NCBI GenBank assembly: GCA_030847615.1
Contig: JAUMIR010000001.1
Location: 252,219,187 to 252,283,186 of the forward strand
DNA: 64,000 bases
Source: Gambelia wislizenii
Lineage: Eukaryota; Chordata; Lepidosauria; Squamata; Crotaphytidae
Reading direction: 5' to 3'
Shown here: piece after piece, positions 1 through 12,553 of the stretch
How the letters are laid out: each line of letters begins with the position of its first letter
Numbering within the stretch: position 1 is the stretch's first letter
The notes under the pieces: model-generated
Database searches by the model: none
The model's input: the letters and a program-made list of their open reading frames with translations, nothing else
What the model was told of the DNA's origin: nothing
Program-made: the position numbers and the translations under genes

Positions 1-2095
1 CACTTTGTACCTTTTGCCAAGGAGGCAGAGAGGGTTTCTTTTTAACTCCAGGAATAACTGATTCTTGCAAAGGGTCTCCTGTAATCGAGCAAGCTATAAG
101 TTATCCACTCATAAGTGATGTCACTGAGGTCAAATATTAAGCTTAGAAACACTATTCCTTTTTTATTCATTAGCTTTAAGCTATGTTCTTCTTGGGTGTA
201 TATTAAATAATAAGCCTAATCACATGACTTAGACTGAAAACCTGTGGTGTTCTGAACTAGGAAAATTGTAACAGGCTCATCTTACCTTACATCTGTGCTT
301 TTTATCCTCTTGGTCAAATTTATTAATGAAATGTACTATAACTCACGGTGATAAGTTCGTGCATACATGGTGATGATATGTGGTTAGAAACTGGAACCTA
401 AGGGCTCAACAGATGAACATTTAAACTAACACAACTAAACCAAACCCATAATCTCAAGGTCCCACTGCTGCAAAGTAATTTTTTTTTTAAAAAAAGCAAC
501 ACCAGCAGATGGTGGCAGACTGCCAATTTGTAATATTTTTTTTTGGGTGGGGGTGGCCACATCCCCAGTAACAGAGTTGGAATAACTAAAAGGCTGTCAA
601 CAGCCAGCCATGGCCTGAAAGTATGGCCCTGGTAGGACTAGGACAGGAGCTGGATTAAAACGGGGGTGGGGGGGATGGCCTAGTCAGGAACTCAGGCAGC
701 AGTATGATGTAAACGTAATGCAAGAGAGTCAAGTGCAAGTGCAAATCTCAGTTCTGGCCACACAGATTGAAGTTATGGTTTTGTTCAGAAACTGATAGAA
801 AGACGGAAGGAGGGGGGCACCAATAGCACCATTCCTATGTATGTCTGCAGTTGGACAAGCAAGGATAACCTATCACCAAGAGTCTTTTTGTCTATAAAAG
901 AAGATAATGAGGGTAGAAGCTCTCTGTTTGCACCCCACCTAAGATGTATGAGAGAGCTGGACTGTGGTGAACTGACCTCTGTGAGGCTAGGGAGAGGAAA
1001 GAAATAAGAGTACCTACAAAAACAGGAGGCAGCAAGCACAGTAGTCTATGCTGCAACTGTATAAAAGATTTATCACTGTTTAAACACACAGCATGGTATT
1101 CCCTCCTTTCTTTGCAAACCATTTTTGGCTAGTGGGGAAAAAAACCCAGCAGAGCTAGCAATTCAGAGCTACCTCCTGCAACATATGGAATGCCATATTC
1201 TATTCCAATCTATAATTACTATAAATCACCATTATTTACTCAAAAGATGACTAGTGTGAATAGTACAAAAGGGAGAAGTTTGAGAAGTGAAGTATCAACA
1301 AAAAGTGATCTATTACACACATCAGCTCCAATTCAGTTCAACCACAAGGACAATCGTCCTAATCCTTGCAAACATTTCCCAGGTTCACATCTCTTTTTCA
1401 GTAGTTATCAGAAGGTGCAGTGGCTTCCCAAATTATGTTTGGAACATCCCCTTTGAGTTTTGAATAACACACTTGTGAAAGTTGTTAATGTGTAATGGGA
1501 AATAGAAGAGAACCACTTAAAAAAACATGTGTCCCTGCCTACATAAATTTTCTATTTTAATTAGACAATGCAAATACATAACCTAAGTATCATTTGTTTA
1601 GCACACTTTTCTTAATCCATGACACCCCAACTCTGCTTTAGTCAGCCTAGTAGCTGGCAGGATATATACTAAGTGCTGTGTCATGATCTATGGAGGGAAA
1701 GACAGGGCTGTTTACGTTGGCACACCATTTTTCTAATTGGTCAAGAGGGAAGCGAAGCTGGTATTACATTTACTGATGTACAGAATAGCAGCAACAGCAA
1801 TCGCAACAGATCTGAAATAAGAATAATTTAAAATCACTGGAAGGATGGGACTAATCTATCTTTGAGGTTCAGTGTTATTGCTGCATCTTTGGAAACCAGA
1901 AATCTGATAACTTCGCAGAGTCAGCACAAAATGGAATGATGACCTTGACCTGCACAACATCATCCAGTATTTTTTTTCATAAATGGTTCATATCATAACT
2001 ATGCTGCTATGATCTAATAAGAATCTAAAAGTAATTAACTGGATTTAAAAAAAAAAAAAAACCACCACGCACCAATGCCTTAATCAAATATGTAT
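1..2095. other. Unassigned intron-like sequence
   Basis: I see no exon, RNA gene or recognisable repeat family here. The short open frames at 785-1122 overlap one another on one strand and have no protein-like features. There are homopolymer runs near 480-545 and 660-675. Confidence 0.5.
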
Positions 2096-2099
2096 TCTT

Positions 2100-2226
2100 A
2101 TCAGGGTTCCGAGGCAGCAGTAAATTGGGACATTTAAAAAACTGGGACCTCATCCAATCTGTGATCTGATCAGGGTTCAATGGTTATAATAAATTGGGAC
2201 TATTAAACCTGGGACCTCATCCAACA
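2100..2226. repeat. Diverged two-copy tandem duplication, about 69 bp period
   Basis: Two adjacent copies share the blocks atcagggttc, taaattggga and gggacctcatccaa. The copies begin at 2100 and 2169. The period is about 69 bp with small indels, so the duplication is local and not recent. Confidence 0.7.
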
Positions 2227-2229
2227 CTT

Positions 2230-4205
2230 TATTTTGTCCAAACCACAGAACCTAGCAGTGCTGCAAAGTCAGGAATATTCAATGAAGAGAAATGCTGTGT
2301 TGAATTAATTCTTACCAAATATGATGCAACATATACAGGAGTTTCAACACAGATACACTCATTTTAAATTTGAGTTGTGGTTATAATAATATTAGCTGCA
2401 TTTTATTAGGAACTCCACAAAACAAATATTTTTTTCCACCACAATAATCTGCACTCCTGTGCAGTTAGGCTTGCATACGTTCTACTAGCCTAATTTGGGC
2501 CATAGGGATAAGAGATTCTGGACTACAATCCCTGTTTGCTGCCCATCTTTCCCCAAATTTTAACAGAGAGAGTAGAGAAACAGATTCCCACAAAGTTGTA
2601 CTTTAAAATGTACAATGCCATTTTACCTTACAGCTAACCTATTTCTGCCATCCTTTCACAACTGAATCCAAACAAATGGTTGCCATAAAGTTAATGTACA
2701 GTATCACTTAAATTGGGTACAGAATAAATCAAACTAAAAATTATCAGAACAGGAAACAGGTTTTCAAGCCACTGTTGTCCTTTCAAATATGGGGTTAAAA
2801 TTTTTCATTTCTATGAATTTAGGTTGCACTGAATACCCACAGCTGCAATATTAAATTGCAGTTTCCCAAATATCAAAAACATATGTATTGATTTAAAGTA
2901 TATTAACATGCAGGAAGGCCTACGGCTGATAAGACAGGGGAGAACAACTCTACAGTTTTGGAAAGCTTCCTAGAATTCAAGTAAACCACAAAGCTGAATC
3001 ATTTACAAGGTCCTAACTCTCTTAAATACTCAGGCCTCTCTAAATAATGAAAATACAGAAGTCAGATGTACATTGCACTTCTCACTTTTTCCCTCATTGA
3101 CCCACCTTCTCTAGTGAGAACGCCGAAGACAAAAGCATTTCTATTAGTAAAATTATCCCTCCTCCTTTCATAAATGAATCAGCAGGAAGAGCAATTTGGC
3201 CTATGGAGTATCTTTGTATTCACAATTCACGTTGTGTGTCTGCTTTTTATTAAAGAAGAATGGGAGAGTGAGTGAGAGCGGGTGAGTTAGTCTCTCCTGG
3301 AAAGAAGACTTTGGTCTCAGTAGGGTTACTTAAGTAAAACATGGAAACAACCAGGAAAAACAGCTGTCTTTAAGCTGATATTAGTATTAAATACAGTTGA
3401 AAAGAGGCTAAATGATGGTAAAACACCAGCAATCCAATACATCTGGTTTGCTTCAGAAAGATCTTCAAAGGGCAAGAAAATTAAAAAGCAACGTGAGTTG
3501 CCTTAAAGGTAAGGACGGAAGGCACTTTTCATTTCAGAAAAAGGAAGTCTGCCTCTTCCCACACTAAATGTTAAATCTGAAGTAGTTTTACTTTAAGATG
3601 GAATCATCTCTATTTAAAACAAAACAAAAATTCAGTGAAAACAATGTTTTCCTTTTATGGAAAAAAGAGCCTCTGAAGCTGACCTAGTCCAGTTTTGTAA
3701 ACCAGGACCTGCTCTGTGACATTATATATCTGTCTTAAAACAGGGATATTGTCTAAACCATAACTTGGATTATGACAAGCTAGTGATCCTAGTATTGTGA
3801 TCCTAGCACAGCCGGGGGGGAAGGTGGTACACAAACAAACCCATACTAAATGCTCTATGTTGTGATGTTCTTGTGGTATTTTACATTGATACAGAGAAAT
3901 GTAACTTACGGAGAAAAGTAAAAGGTGAAGAAAAGTTAGAAAATAAAAAAAAAATGCATTGTGATATGTGGGTGAACTGGCAATTTAGTATTCAAAGGAA
4001 TACAAATACAGTTAATTACACAAAATGGAGCGGTTCATGTCCTAAAAAAATTATTAACAACTTAAAGTCATACATTCAGTTCAGAAGTATTTCAGTGGGT
4101 ATATCCCCTGGCTACAAATCTGACCATAAGAATTTAAAATATTTTTATAGAAAAAGTATGGCAACCTAAAATCTACATGTACATTTTAGTACAATAAAGG
4201 GGAAT
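2230..4205. other. Unassigned AT-rich sequence
   Basis: No coding exon or recognised repeat was found. A 98-codon open frame at 3873-4169 is lysine- and asparagine-rich, as expected from AT-rich noncoding DNA, and is not treated as a gene. Confidence 0.5.
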
Positions 4206-4211
4206 CTGTAG

Positions 4212-4312
4212 CCTTCCAGAAACAGTTGGACTACAATTCCCATCTGCCCCAGGCAGCATGGGCTGTGGTCAAGGATGCTGGTTGTAATTTAACAACAATT
4301 TTAGAGAGCCAC
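4212..4312. repeat. Decayed foldback repeat of the ggactacaattccca type
   Basis: The segment contains ttggactacaattcccat followed by a tgggctgtggtcaagga block and a degraded reverse-complement arm. This is the pattern of a common amniote palindromic repeat. Related palindromes lie near 6105-6215 and at 17932-18051. Confidence 0.45.
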
Positions 4313-4324
4313 AGAAGTTTTCAG

Positions 4325-4558
4325 GTGGACTAGAGATTCCACCTAAACATTAGGAAGAACTTCCTGACAGTAAGAGCTGTTTGGAAGTGGAATACACTGC
4401 CTTGTAGTATGGTGGAATCTCCTTCTTTGGAGGTTTTTAAACAGAGGCTGGGTGGCCATCTGTCAGGAATGATTTGATTGTATACCCCTGCTTAGCAGGA
4501 GGTTGGACTGGATGGCCCTTGTGGTCTCTTCCAACTCTATGATTCTATGATTCTATGA
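4325..4558 (+). mobile_element. CR1 LINE 3' end, 5' truncated
   Basis: The sequence encodes a decayed C-terminus of CR1 ORF2 (the stretch reading like [15 protein letters not shown], then LEVFKQRL). It is followed by the CR1 3' terminus with tandem gattctat octamers at 4541-4558. The same end is seen at 16752, 20931, 36519 and 50447. Confidence 0.85.
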
Positions 4559-4559
4559 C

Positions 4560-6100
4560 CATCTGTCACATAGACTCTCTGTTCAGTTCAAAACTCAGCT
4601 AGGCTGATATATAAGTGATTCAAGTTATACTCCAGTCAAATGACAGACTTCAAGTAGAAAAACTGATATTGTTGTTGTACCATTGAGGTAAGTGGGTAAG
4701 GTGGGGTAACATCAGGGCAACGCTTGTCTGGCTCACTGCTGATCGGATCAAAGGAATCTTTATTTTCCCAACCTGATGGATGGCAAAAGGAGCCAACTGT
4801 CATTTGACTGGTTGGATCTGGTTCCTGCTGCCCAAGCAGCTGAGCCTCTACCTGGTTCCTCTCCCACCAGGGGATGACAATTACATTTTCAGGCTGAAAT
4901 GCACTTCCTACCCAGCAGAAATTTAGGAATGGGAGGCTTGCATATTTGGAAGGCTACCAGAAGTGGAATGTGTGTGATGATGTGGATCTTGAGTCCTGCA
5001 ACCAGTGAACAAAAAAACCAGCTACATTTACCCTTTCCACCAGAAGACCTAATCTCCTGACTGGGGGCGGCGGGGGTGGGTGGGCGGTGGCTAGGAGTTA
5101 TCATAATATCCTTTCAGGAAAGTAGCACAAAAACAGGCAAGAGTGCTTGGTCTTAGAAAAATATTTCCATTCAACAACAGAACAACAACAAAATAATCCG
5201 TCATGTTACCAGGCATGGAAAGTTAACAGCAGAAGGTTAATATACTTTTTACCAATGTCAGTAATTAGGAAAGCAATTAAAATCTCATACAAAGCCAAGT
5301 TCTTTGTGTGGCTTTTGCTCCCCATATGATTCTTCTTCTATATCTAGGCACTTCAGTTGTTAGATTTACTATAAATTAATTTCTTTCCTAATAAGGAATG
5401 AGCTGCTGAGTGTGCAGAGCCTACATTCTAGTAAATCTTTTGTAAAACGTGGTCCATTCAGTAGGCAAGACAAAGTATGCAGCAAGTGAAGTCATAGTGG
5501 CAGCAAGATCTATGGCACAGATTCACTGGATGGTTGTCGTTGCCAATATGTGCATTAAAATCTTAGACCTGAATTACATTATACATTAAAGGATTAGCGA
5601 ATCTTGGGGCAGAGTTATAAAACTCATCTTTACTGTCTGTGTAAGCCATCATTAGGTGAACAGTCAATAAAAACATAAAGCACTAAAGTTCCACCCAGCT
5701 GGATAACTTGAAGCTTATCTTAGTCAAGCCCTACTGCATTTCCCCCCCATAGTCATATGTCACAAGGAAGCCAGCTTTTCTTTTTATTATTGATAAAATC
5801 ATCAGCTACCTTTGCAAGAACTGAGCAATATATTATTTTTATCTGCCAGCACTGAACGCTAAGGTAGGCTGTTGAGTTACTTCAGCATTGCCTTCTCTAG
5901 GGACTAGTTCATGCAAATACGTCCGTTGCTTGGAACCTCATGTGGTTATTCAGCTCTCTCAGGTCACCCACACTAAATACAGAACTTCTACATCAACTCA
6001 GCATAGAGATAGATCTTCACCAGAGTTCCTTTATGCATCTAGCTGCAAGGTATCAAATGTCAAGGAAGCAAACAGTGAGAACTCCTGCAACTCTAGCCCA
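4560..6100. other. Unassigned sequence
   Basis: No supported exon or recognisable element. The short open frames at 4889-5104 and 5147-5329 look like noncoding frames. Confidence 0.45.
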
Positions 6101-6104
6101 GGAT

Positions 6105-6215
6105 GAGCTTTCCAAAAATGTTGTTGGACTGCCATTCCCTTCGGTCCTAGCCAGCAGTTCATAGTGAGGGATGGCAAGAGTTATAATCCAGCAACCCCAA
6201 AGAGCAGGGGATGGT
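6105..6215. repeat. Decayed palindromic repeat (ttggactgccattccc type)
   Basis: A block reading ttgttggactgccattccc is followed by gagggatggcaagagtta and ataatccagcaacc, an eroded inverted arm. It matches the layout of 4212-4312 and is too diverged to classify. Confidence 0.4.
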
Positions 6216-6675
6216 TCATTTCCAGCACATGAACAGGAATTCCTGCACTCATGAAATCTAGGACTATAGGCAAGGATGCCATGGCCATACTGAAGGCTTT
6301 ACAGCCTTGTGCATTAACATCTTAAGCACCACCTGTTTGGGGATGAATGAATCTGGCAGCACAGTTGCAGAATCCACCTTGCCTATTTTAACTTAGCCCG
6401 TTTTAATAATGTTATGAAACAAAACCCCATGAATGAGCGGGAAGTTATTTTGTGCTGGAAACCTTCCTTCTCCTCTAGCTTCTCCTTTCCTATAACGTCA
6501 TAATTTATGGGATTTATACCCCCCCTCACACACCCACATACTCCCATTGCAAAGGATGGTTTATACTGTTTTGAAAATTTACCAGATTTGTCTGGATAAA
6601 TTTAATTTTAAAAAACAAGCATGACCAGAACTCCTACAGGCATATACGTACAGACTGGCACCCTATTGGTTAGTC

Positions 6676-6921
6676 ACAACTGTTGCTGTTGTTTGCCTTC
6701 AAGTCATTTCCCACTTGTGGGCAATTCTAAGGTAAACCTATCATGGGGTTTTCTTGGGCAGATTTGATCAGAGGGGGTTTGCCTTTGCCTTCCTCTGAGG
6801 CTGATAGAGTGTGACTTGCCCAAGGTCACTTACTGGGTTCCCATGGCAAGAGGGGATTCAAACCCCGGTCTTCCAGAGTCCTAGTCTAACACTCAAACCA
6901 CTAAACCATGCTGGCTCTCTA
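6676..6921 (-). mobile_element. tRNA-derived SINE with BovB-type tail, full length
   Basis: Read on the minus strand the element starts with a tRNA-like head. It has an A-box-like stretch tggtttagtggtttg and a B box ggggtttgaatcccc. It ends in the tail ccacaagtgggaaatgacttg...aaggcaaacaacagcaac. The same family recurs at 16435, 26242, 29266 and 53634, with a fragment at 48682. The tail matches the 3' end of the RTE/BovB LINE at 19.58 kb. Confidence 0.85.
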
Positions 6922-7028
6922 GTCACTACAGGAGTAGACCATTCAATCAACTGCTGAATAGTGAGTCAACAAGTAAATAAATCTAATGGATTCAGTGGGT
7001 CTACTCTTGTCAGGGCTGAAAGAGAAAG

Positions 7029-8000
7029 GTATGTTGGTCTTACCTGTGAGATGTTAGTTTCCAATAGATAGGTGAAGAACATCCTGCATATTGGGCAGCT
7101 ACTCCCACTCACTCCAGGTAGGCAGGAAAGAAGGAAGGCCCTTCTGGGGAGGTCACGTGGGAGAAGCAACCTTCCCCACCTAGCAGGCCAGTTCCTATTA
7201 AAGCCAAGAGACATACTCCAGAGCAGAAGATAGAAAAACATGCAGTAAAGCAAAAACTCCAAACTTCCCAAAAGAGAGGTAATAAAAATGAGAAAAACAG
7301 TAATGCAACTCCTAAGAACAACTCCCTAGCATCCTGAGGGTACCAGCTGCCTAGCCAGTGCCCTCAAGGTGGGAGACTGTTCATTACCTATCTACTGGAA
7401 ATGAATATCTCACAGGTAAGACCAACGTTTCTTTTCCCAGTAGATAGGTTGTGAACATCCTGCATACTGGGACACAACAGAGCTCCCTTAAGACAGGGTG
7501 GGTGAGCTGGCAAGGGCCAACCCTAAGTATCAACCACCTGCTGGAGGGCCCTTCTCTTGAAGGCCGCCTCTGTTGACTGATACTTGTCCAACTTGTTATG
7601 TCTGACAAAGGTGGACAAGGATCTCCAGGTAGCCACCCAGCAGATCTCAGCCAAAGAGGTGCTGGTGGACCAAGCTACCGTAGTTGCTGCACTTCTGGTA
7701 GAATGGGCCAGTACTCCATCAGGTGGTGCCAGCTTTAAGGCTTCATAGCATGCTATGATGCAGCTCTGGAGTGTCCACGTGGTCTTCGGAGTGAAGCAAC
7801 AAAATATCCTCCTGGAGCGGTAGGTAGGAAAGAACTGGCCTGCTTAAGGGGGGGGGGGCTCACTCCTCCCATGTGACCTCCCCAGAAGGGCCATTCCTTA
7901 TTTTCTGCCTTCCTGGAGCGATTGGGAAGAGCTACCCAGTATGCATGATGTTTATCTACTGGGAAATCTACTGGGAAATTTAGGCTAGAGTGTGTGTAAC
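7029..8000 (-). mobile_element. DIRS-like tyrosine-recombinase retroelement remnant
   Basis: Minus-strand translation of about 7523-7790 gives an uninterrupted frame ending at a TAG (7523-7525). It contains APPDGVLAHSTRSAAT, then AEICWVATWRSLSTF and RHNKLD. This is the C-terminal catalytic half of a DIRS-type tyrosine recombinase, with the H-x-x-R box at 7694-7705. Around it are the nested inverted and direct repeats expected of DIRS ends. The block at 7029-7076 is inverted at 7379-7426, with a direct partial copy at 7437-7475. The block at 7117-7165 is inverted at 7862-7912. No reverse transcriptase or RNase H survives. The codon where the nucleophilic tyrosine is expected, just after RH, is AAC (Asn, 7595-7597), so the copy is probably dead. 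Confidence 0.75.
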
Positions 8001-8195
8001 ACAGCGACAGTTCAGCTACTGCTGAATATGAATGCACACAAACACTGAATATGCTCTTCAAATACAGAAGTTACCATATCAGCAGGCAACCAGACAGGGT
8101 GGCTGAAAGCCAGAGGCAGCCAATGCGTATGACAGGTGGCACAGACATCAAGAATTTGAAGCCTGCCTTATGACATAGATTCAGAAGCAGAAAAG

Positions 8196-8245
8196 GGCTA
8201 CCAAAACGATCAAAGGACTGGAGCAACTCCAGCATGAGGAATACT
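8196..8245 (+). mobile_element. Short CR1 ORF2 fragment
   Basis: The block agggctaccaaaacgatcaa followed by aggactggagcaactccagc and atgagga matches the CR1 region encoding [11 protein letters not shown]...EE in the copies at 16.7 and 50.4 kb. It is short and isolated, so only tentatively assigned. Confidence 0.4.
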
Positions 8246-8249
8246 TGCT

Positions 8250-9966
8250 CCTGTCCTGCTGGTGGACTTCTACCTTAGAAACTGGCTGTCCATGGTGTGA
8301 GCAGAATGCATTAAAATGGCATTTGATCTGAAACAGCATGCCTGATACAGCATGGCTTTCCTTATGTTCTTCCTTTCAGGCCTTCCTCTGCTTCTCCCAT
8401 GTGGCTGCATAGCTCAGTTGACTAGAAGTAAAACCATCAGTCTGCATGCATACCAGAGTATGCTTGGGAAGGTTGGTTCTCCAACACTGAATACAATTTG
8501 TGACAGACACATTTGGCATAACAAAAGATCACTGCACTCAGCAATGTGAACCAACACTGTGATCAGACAGAAGTGAGGTTAATGTGCTATGTGGATATAA
8601 CAGAGAAAATAGAAATAACCTGCTTGCCTATGTGGTATAATTTAAAGACTTCCTTTGGGGGATTCATACGATAAACATTTCCCCCCCTTAAAATACAATT
8701 AAAAGTAATGAAATCGCCCAGTGGAAAAAGGTGATATTTCTGTTCTTATTAATTGTGGGATAAGAATCAAATATATGAGTTAAAGATATCATTGAGGTTC
8801 ATCAGCTTCTAAACACACCTGCTGTTCTCCATTTCAATCTCAAACGTTTCCAGGTCAGAAAGGTGAATAATTATTAGAGAAGATAAACCGGAATTATAAA
8901 GGCATTGAACTGACTGTTTTTTAATAGGTTCTTACCAATTATCTGTCACTCCAGGGAATACCTTCCATTTTGAAAGAGAATTTATCATTGAAAGAAATGT
9001 TAACAACAATTATTCCACATCCAATTGGAACATTAGCCCCAGAAACAGACGGGATCATTCCTTTAATTCTGCCAAACATTTTAGCAAATGACACTGGCCC
9101 TTTAACAGATGGACTACTTACTTCTTAGCTTGCCAGGATACTAATAAAGGCACTGGCTTATGTAAAATGAAGGACACATACCTCTCCAACTGCCAGCACC
9201 CAGACTGGGAGTTAAGAAGTTTTGGAAGAGGAAGAGGAAGAAGAAGAAAAAGAATAATCAGGATAGAAGTACCAGACATATGCCTCAGAAATTTCAGTGA
9301 CACTAGTGCAAACCTTAGCCAAACTCAAATTAATCCATTACAGCCACTGGGCATGTATATTAATAATAAGTATGGCCCCTATCAGACAGGCTGCGTTTTG
9401 TGCCTCATAAGGAATTTGGGATAATATTTTATTTTCAACTTGATTTTAGAACAAATGCAATTATTGTGATTGTCAGATACTGCTAACTGATTTTAACGCT
9501 TAGATGCCTTATGAAAAATACATATTTTATAAATGAAATATAACAAATAATTTGCAGATGTAAACAACTGAGGTCATGCTTAGGGTCATTCACTACCAGT
9601 GATCAATGAACCAAAGTGCTGTCCACTGGCCATGAACAAGTGGCCTCTTTTTTTTCTCTGCCCCCCCCCTCCACAGAGAGAGAGAGGGGGGATCATTTGG
9701 TTGGGCTGCCTGCCTTTGGCTTTGGGGGCTATAAGTTGTGCAAGCCTTTTGTTAAGGAACAGTAAGAAATTAGATGGCATGATCAGAAAGGGAGGCATAA
9801 GACTTCATCTGACATCCCACTGGCTGCTGACAGCTCCACCAGCATTCCTACACTGGCTGTACAAGGGCGAAGGCTGCACCTTTCTCCCTGATTTCCTGCT
9901 GGCAATGGACACCCTTCTTCCACACTGAAGACAGGATGAGAGCCACACTCCCCTCCCCTCCCCTCC
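8250..9966. other. Intron-like sequence downstream of the host exon
   Basis: No second exon could be recognised on the minus strand. A purine run (gaagaggaagaggaagaaga) lies near 9225-9252, and a ct-rich/ga-rich stretch at 9650-9690. Confidence 0.45.
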
Positions 9967-9972
9967 ACTCAC

Positions 9973-10083
9973 CTTTCCCGCTCCTCCTTCATCTTTTCAA
10001 ATTCCTCTTCTTTGAAAATTCCAGGCTTGGAGTTCCCTTTCTGATCACCTTTTACACCTTTATCCTCTTTTTTCTTCCCAAAC
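9973..10083 (-). CDS. PARD3B: Internal exon of a PAR-3 family cell polarity gene, probably PARD3B
   Basis: This is the only segment that looks like a host protein-coding exon. On the minus strand it is preceded by a pyrimidine-rich tract ending in cag (10084-10086) and followed by the donor gtgagt (9972-9967). The 111 nt encode 36 complete codons plus split codons at both ends (1 base in, 2 bases out), so the exon is symmetric and could be skipped without a frameshift. The peptide reads FGKKKEDKGVKGDQKG then SKPGIFKEEEFEKMKEERER, very basic then a charged helix. PARD3 has a comparable stretch (RFGK-basic-DDK ... EE-x-MK-x-ER) between the aPKC-binding region and the coiled C-terminus. The diverged linker fits the paralogue PARD3B better than PARD3. 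PAR-3 proteins are PDZ scaffolds at tight junctions and apical membranes. The call rests on recalled family sequence; PARD3 itself is the main alternative. Flanking exons are not in the window. Confidence 0.62.
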
Positions 10084-10086
10084 CTG

Positions 10087-11590
10087 ATTAAGAAATTGGG
10101 AAAGGTCATATGAAGAGAGAGAAGAAATAGCAGGAAAAGTATGCGCAACTGAAAATCCACACCGGGTGATTAAAACAAGAACAGTTTAATGTGCTTTTTG
10201 CTTCTGCGATGCCTTCCACAATAAAGTGGATAACACTATTCAATAAACTAAAAATTCCTCAGAGTATGAATTAACTAATTTTCCATACACTTGGAGCTTA
10301 ATTTTTCCCCAAGATACCATCAGTTAATGTATGCTAGAGATTTCTCAAGATGTGGAATGAATGGGATTCCCCCCCCCCAATACTAGCCTACTATTAGCAT
10401 AAATTTTAAAGCAGCTGAAGGGCCTTCTTTCTCCAAGGACAGTGTGTGTCTAAGTAATCCTTAGCAGCCCTCAAGCCAAGGCACAGAATCCCTGTGCCAT
10501 GTTCTCACACTGAAGTTGCTGCACAACTTCAAATGTTACTCAGTTTACCCTTGGAAGTCTCTAGCAAGATAAATGGTATTGCACTGCATAAACAGAAACA
10601 TTTATGAACATTTAAGAAAACATTTAAGGAAAAAAGAACTTTTGCAAAAAACACTGCTTTCTTATTATAAACACACAACAACTTATAGATGCTAATGATT
10701 TAAAAGATTTAAAAGTCCCCCCCAAAAGCAGTTTTCTTGTGTGCTAAGACATCTATTTCCCCAATGCAGAAACTATAAGTAGCATGAAACAGAGTGAGAT
10801 GTTTTTATAGCACAACGGACAGCTACAGTTGGAACTTATCATTTAGATCAATGCATTATTCTTCTTTTACTGGCTGGAATTTGCATGTTGGGTTACTTCC
10901 TTGACAGTTTAACCAAAACATATAATAATACAGTGTAGGATTTAAAATGAGGAAATACAGATTATATGGAAAATATACATAGATAACTGATTTTTATTGA
11001 AATATTCTGTTACCATAAATTATAATCTTTTTTAAAACACATTTTAAATGCCGATTTCATTAATTTAAGTGTCCATGAGGCTTATGGGCCATGACAACTA
11101 TGCTGGTGTAGGTGATGGCATAGGCAGCGGCCTGACTAAAATGGCTGTGGCCACAGTGATGGTAAGGGGACAGGTATGAAAGCCACCTAAGCCAGGAGAC
11201 AGATCTGCCCAGCTGGTTCCTGGGCTCCCTGGGACAGCTTTTTCTGGTAACAGAGAAAGCTTCCTCTCTTTCTTTTCCCACCCCCACTCACCACAACAGC
11301 ATGGCTCAAAAAATTCCTTACACCAGAACTTTAACATAAGTCACTGACAAGATGACAACCAGCATTTTTAGAATGTCTTTGATGACAAAACTCTGCAAAG
11401 TTTCCAGCTAACAAGAAAATGGAATTGCAACACAAACGCAGAAAGAATCACAACCCAAAAACATCACCCAAGGAGATCTTCTGCTGTGCTTTTTGCAACC
11501 GGACTTGTTTATCTTGGATTGGCCTTTTTAGTCATCAGCGCACTTGTAGAAAGTGCGGGATGAGTCCTTCCTGAATCTTCGTTTGCGAAG
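10087..11590. other. Intron upstream of the host exon
   Basis: The minus-strand polypyrimidine tract of the acceptor lies at about 10087-10135, with a branch-like tatgac near 10107-10112. Beyond that I see no feature. Confidence 0.45.
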
Positions 11591-11596
11591 AAAAGC

Positions 11597-11632
11597 CAGA
11601 GAGAGAGAGAGAGGAGAGAGAGAGAATGCTGA
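11597..11632. repeat. (GA)n microsatellite
   Basis: Nearly pure gagaga tract with one extra g, just upstream of the L2-type LINE fragment. Confidence 0.9.
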
Positions 11633-11639
11633 CTGGAGC

Positions 11640-12150
11640 TGTTTACAGGGAACATATAACGCCCTTGTTGAAACAGCTTTGCTGGCTACCGGTTTGTTTT
11701 CAGGCACAATTCAAAGTCATGGGTTTCAACCTATAAAGGCCCAAATAGCTTAGATCCTATGACTGAAAGACTGTATCTCCCTATATGAACCTGCCTGGCT
11801 GTTAAGGACTTTTACATGGTCCCAGCACTCTCGTAGGCCTGTCTGGTGAGGAAACGTGAGAGCATCTTTTTGGTGGCTACTCCCAGGCTGGCTCCCTTTA
11901 TGCTCTCCTTTCACTGGCATAGCTTAAGAAGTGTGTGTGTCTGTGTTGCATTTTATTTTTATTGTTATGTCTTTGAAATTATTTCAAACCATTTTAAATT
12001 ATGGGTATTCTTACATGATGGCTAATTTAATTGTTTAAAAACTTTTGTATCATCAGGTTTTTAGTTATGCTTTGTTTCAACCTTGTTGTAAGCTACTTCA
12101 GTCCCCTTGATGAGAGAAAGGCACAATATAAATTAAACAAGCAGCAAATG
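11640..12150 (+). mobile_element. L2-type LINE 3' end
   Basis: The 5' part encodes a decayed LINE C-terminal region around the stretch resembling HI.PVLKQLCWLPVCF. It is followed by the 3' UTR, with the terminal block ttgtaagctacttcagtccc ... gagaaaggcacaatataaat and an adenine-rich tail. That terminal block is diagnostic of the L2/CR1 group. Frames are broken, so the copy is dead. Confidence 0.75.
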
Positions 12151-12553
12151 AACAACAACAAAAAAAAAATGTAGTGTAACTAACCACAAAATGTTTCTAG
12201 TTTTCAAAAAACCCCAAAACAACATCCTTTAAAACAGAAGAATCCAATAATACTTGGTGCAATGGTCAAAACATCTTCACTACAGGACTCCATTGTGCCA
12301 ATAAAATGAGTTTAAAACACTTTAAAATACAGTAAAGTCAGTATCACTTCAGCCAGAATATTTTTATATATTTGGGAGAAGGCAATTTGGAACAGATTGG
12401 GTTTTTTTGAAACTGTATGAAGAGCAGTATCACCATATGGGGCCACATGCACTTCAGTAGGGGAAGCATTTTACAGATGTTGAGGACACCACTAAAAAGA
12501 CTCTGCCAGTCTGATTCATCTCACTAGCAAGGCTACAAAGCAAGACCTCTGAT

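Noticed and set aside
6676..6921. tRNA gene calls from the A and B boxes of SINEs
   Set aside because: The heads cannot fold into a full cloverleaf, continue directly into SINE bodies and are repeated many times.
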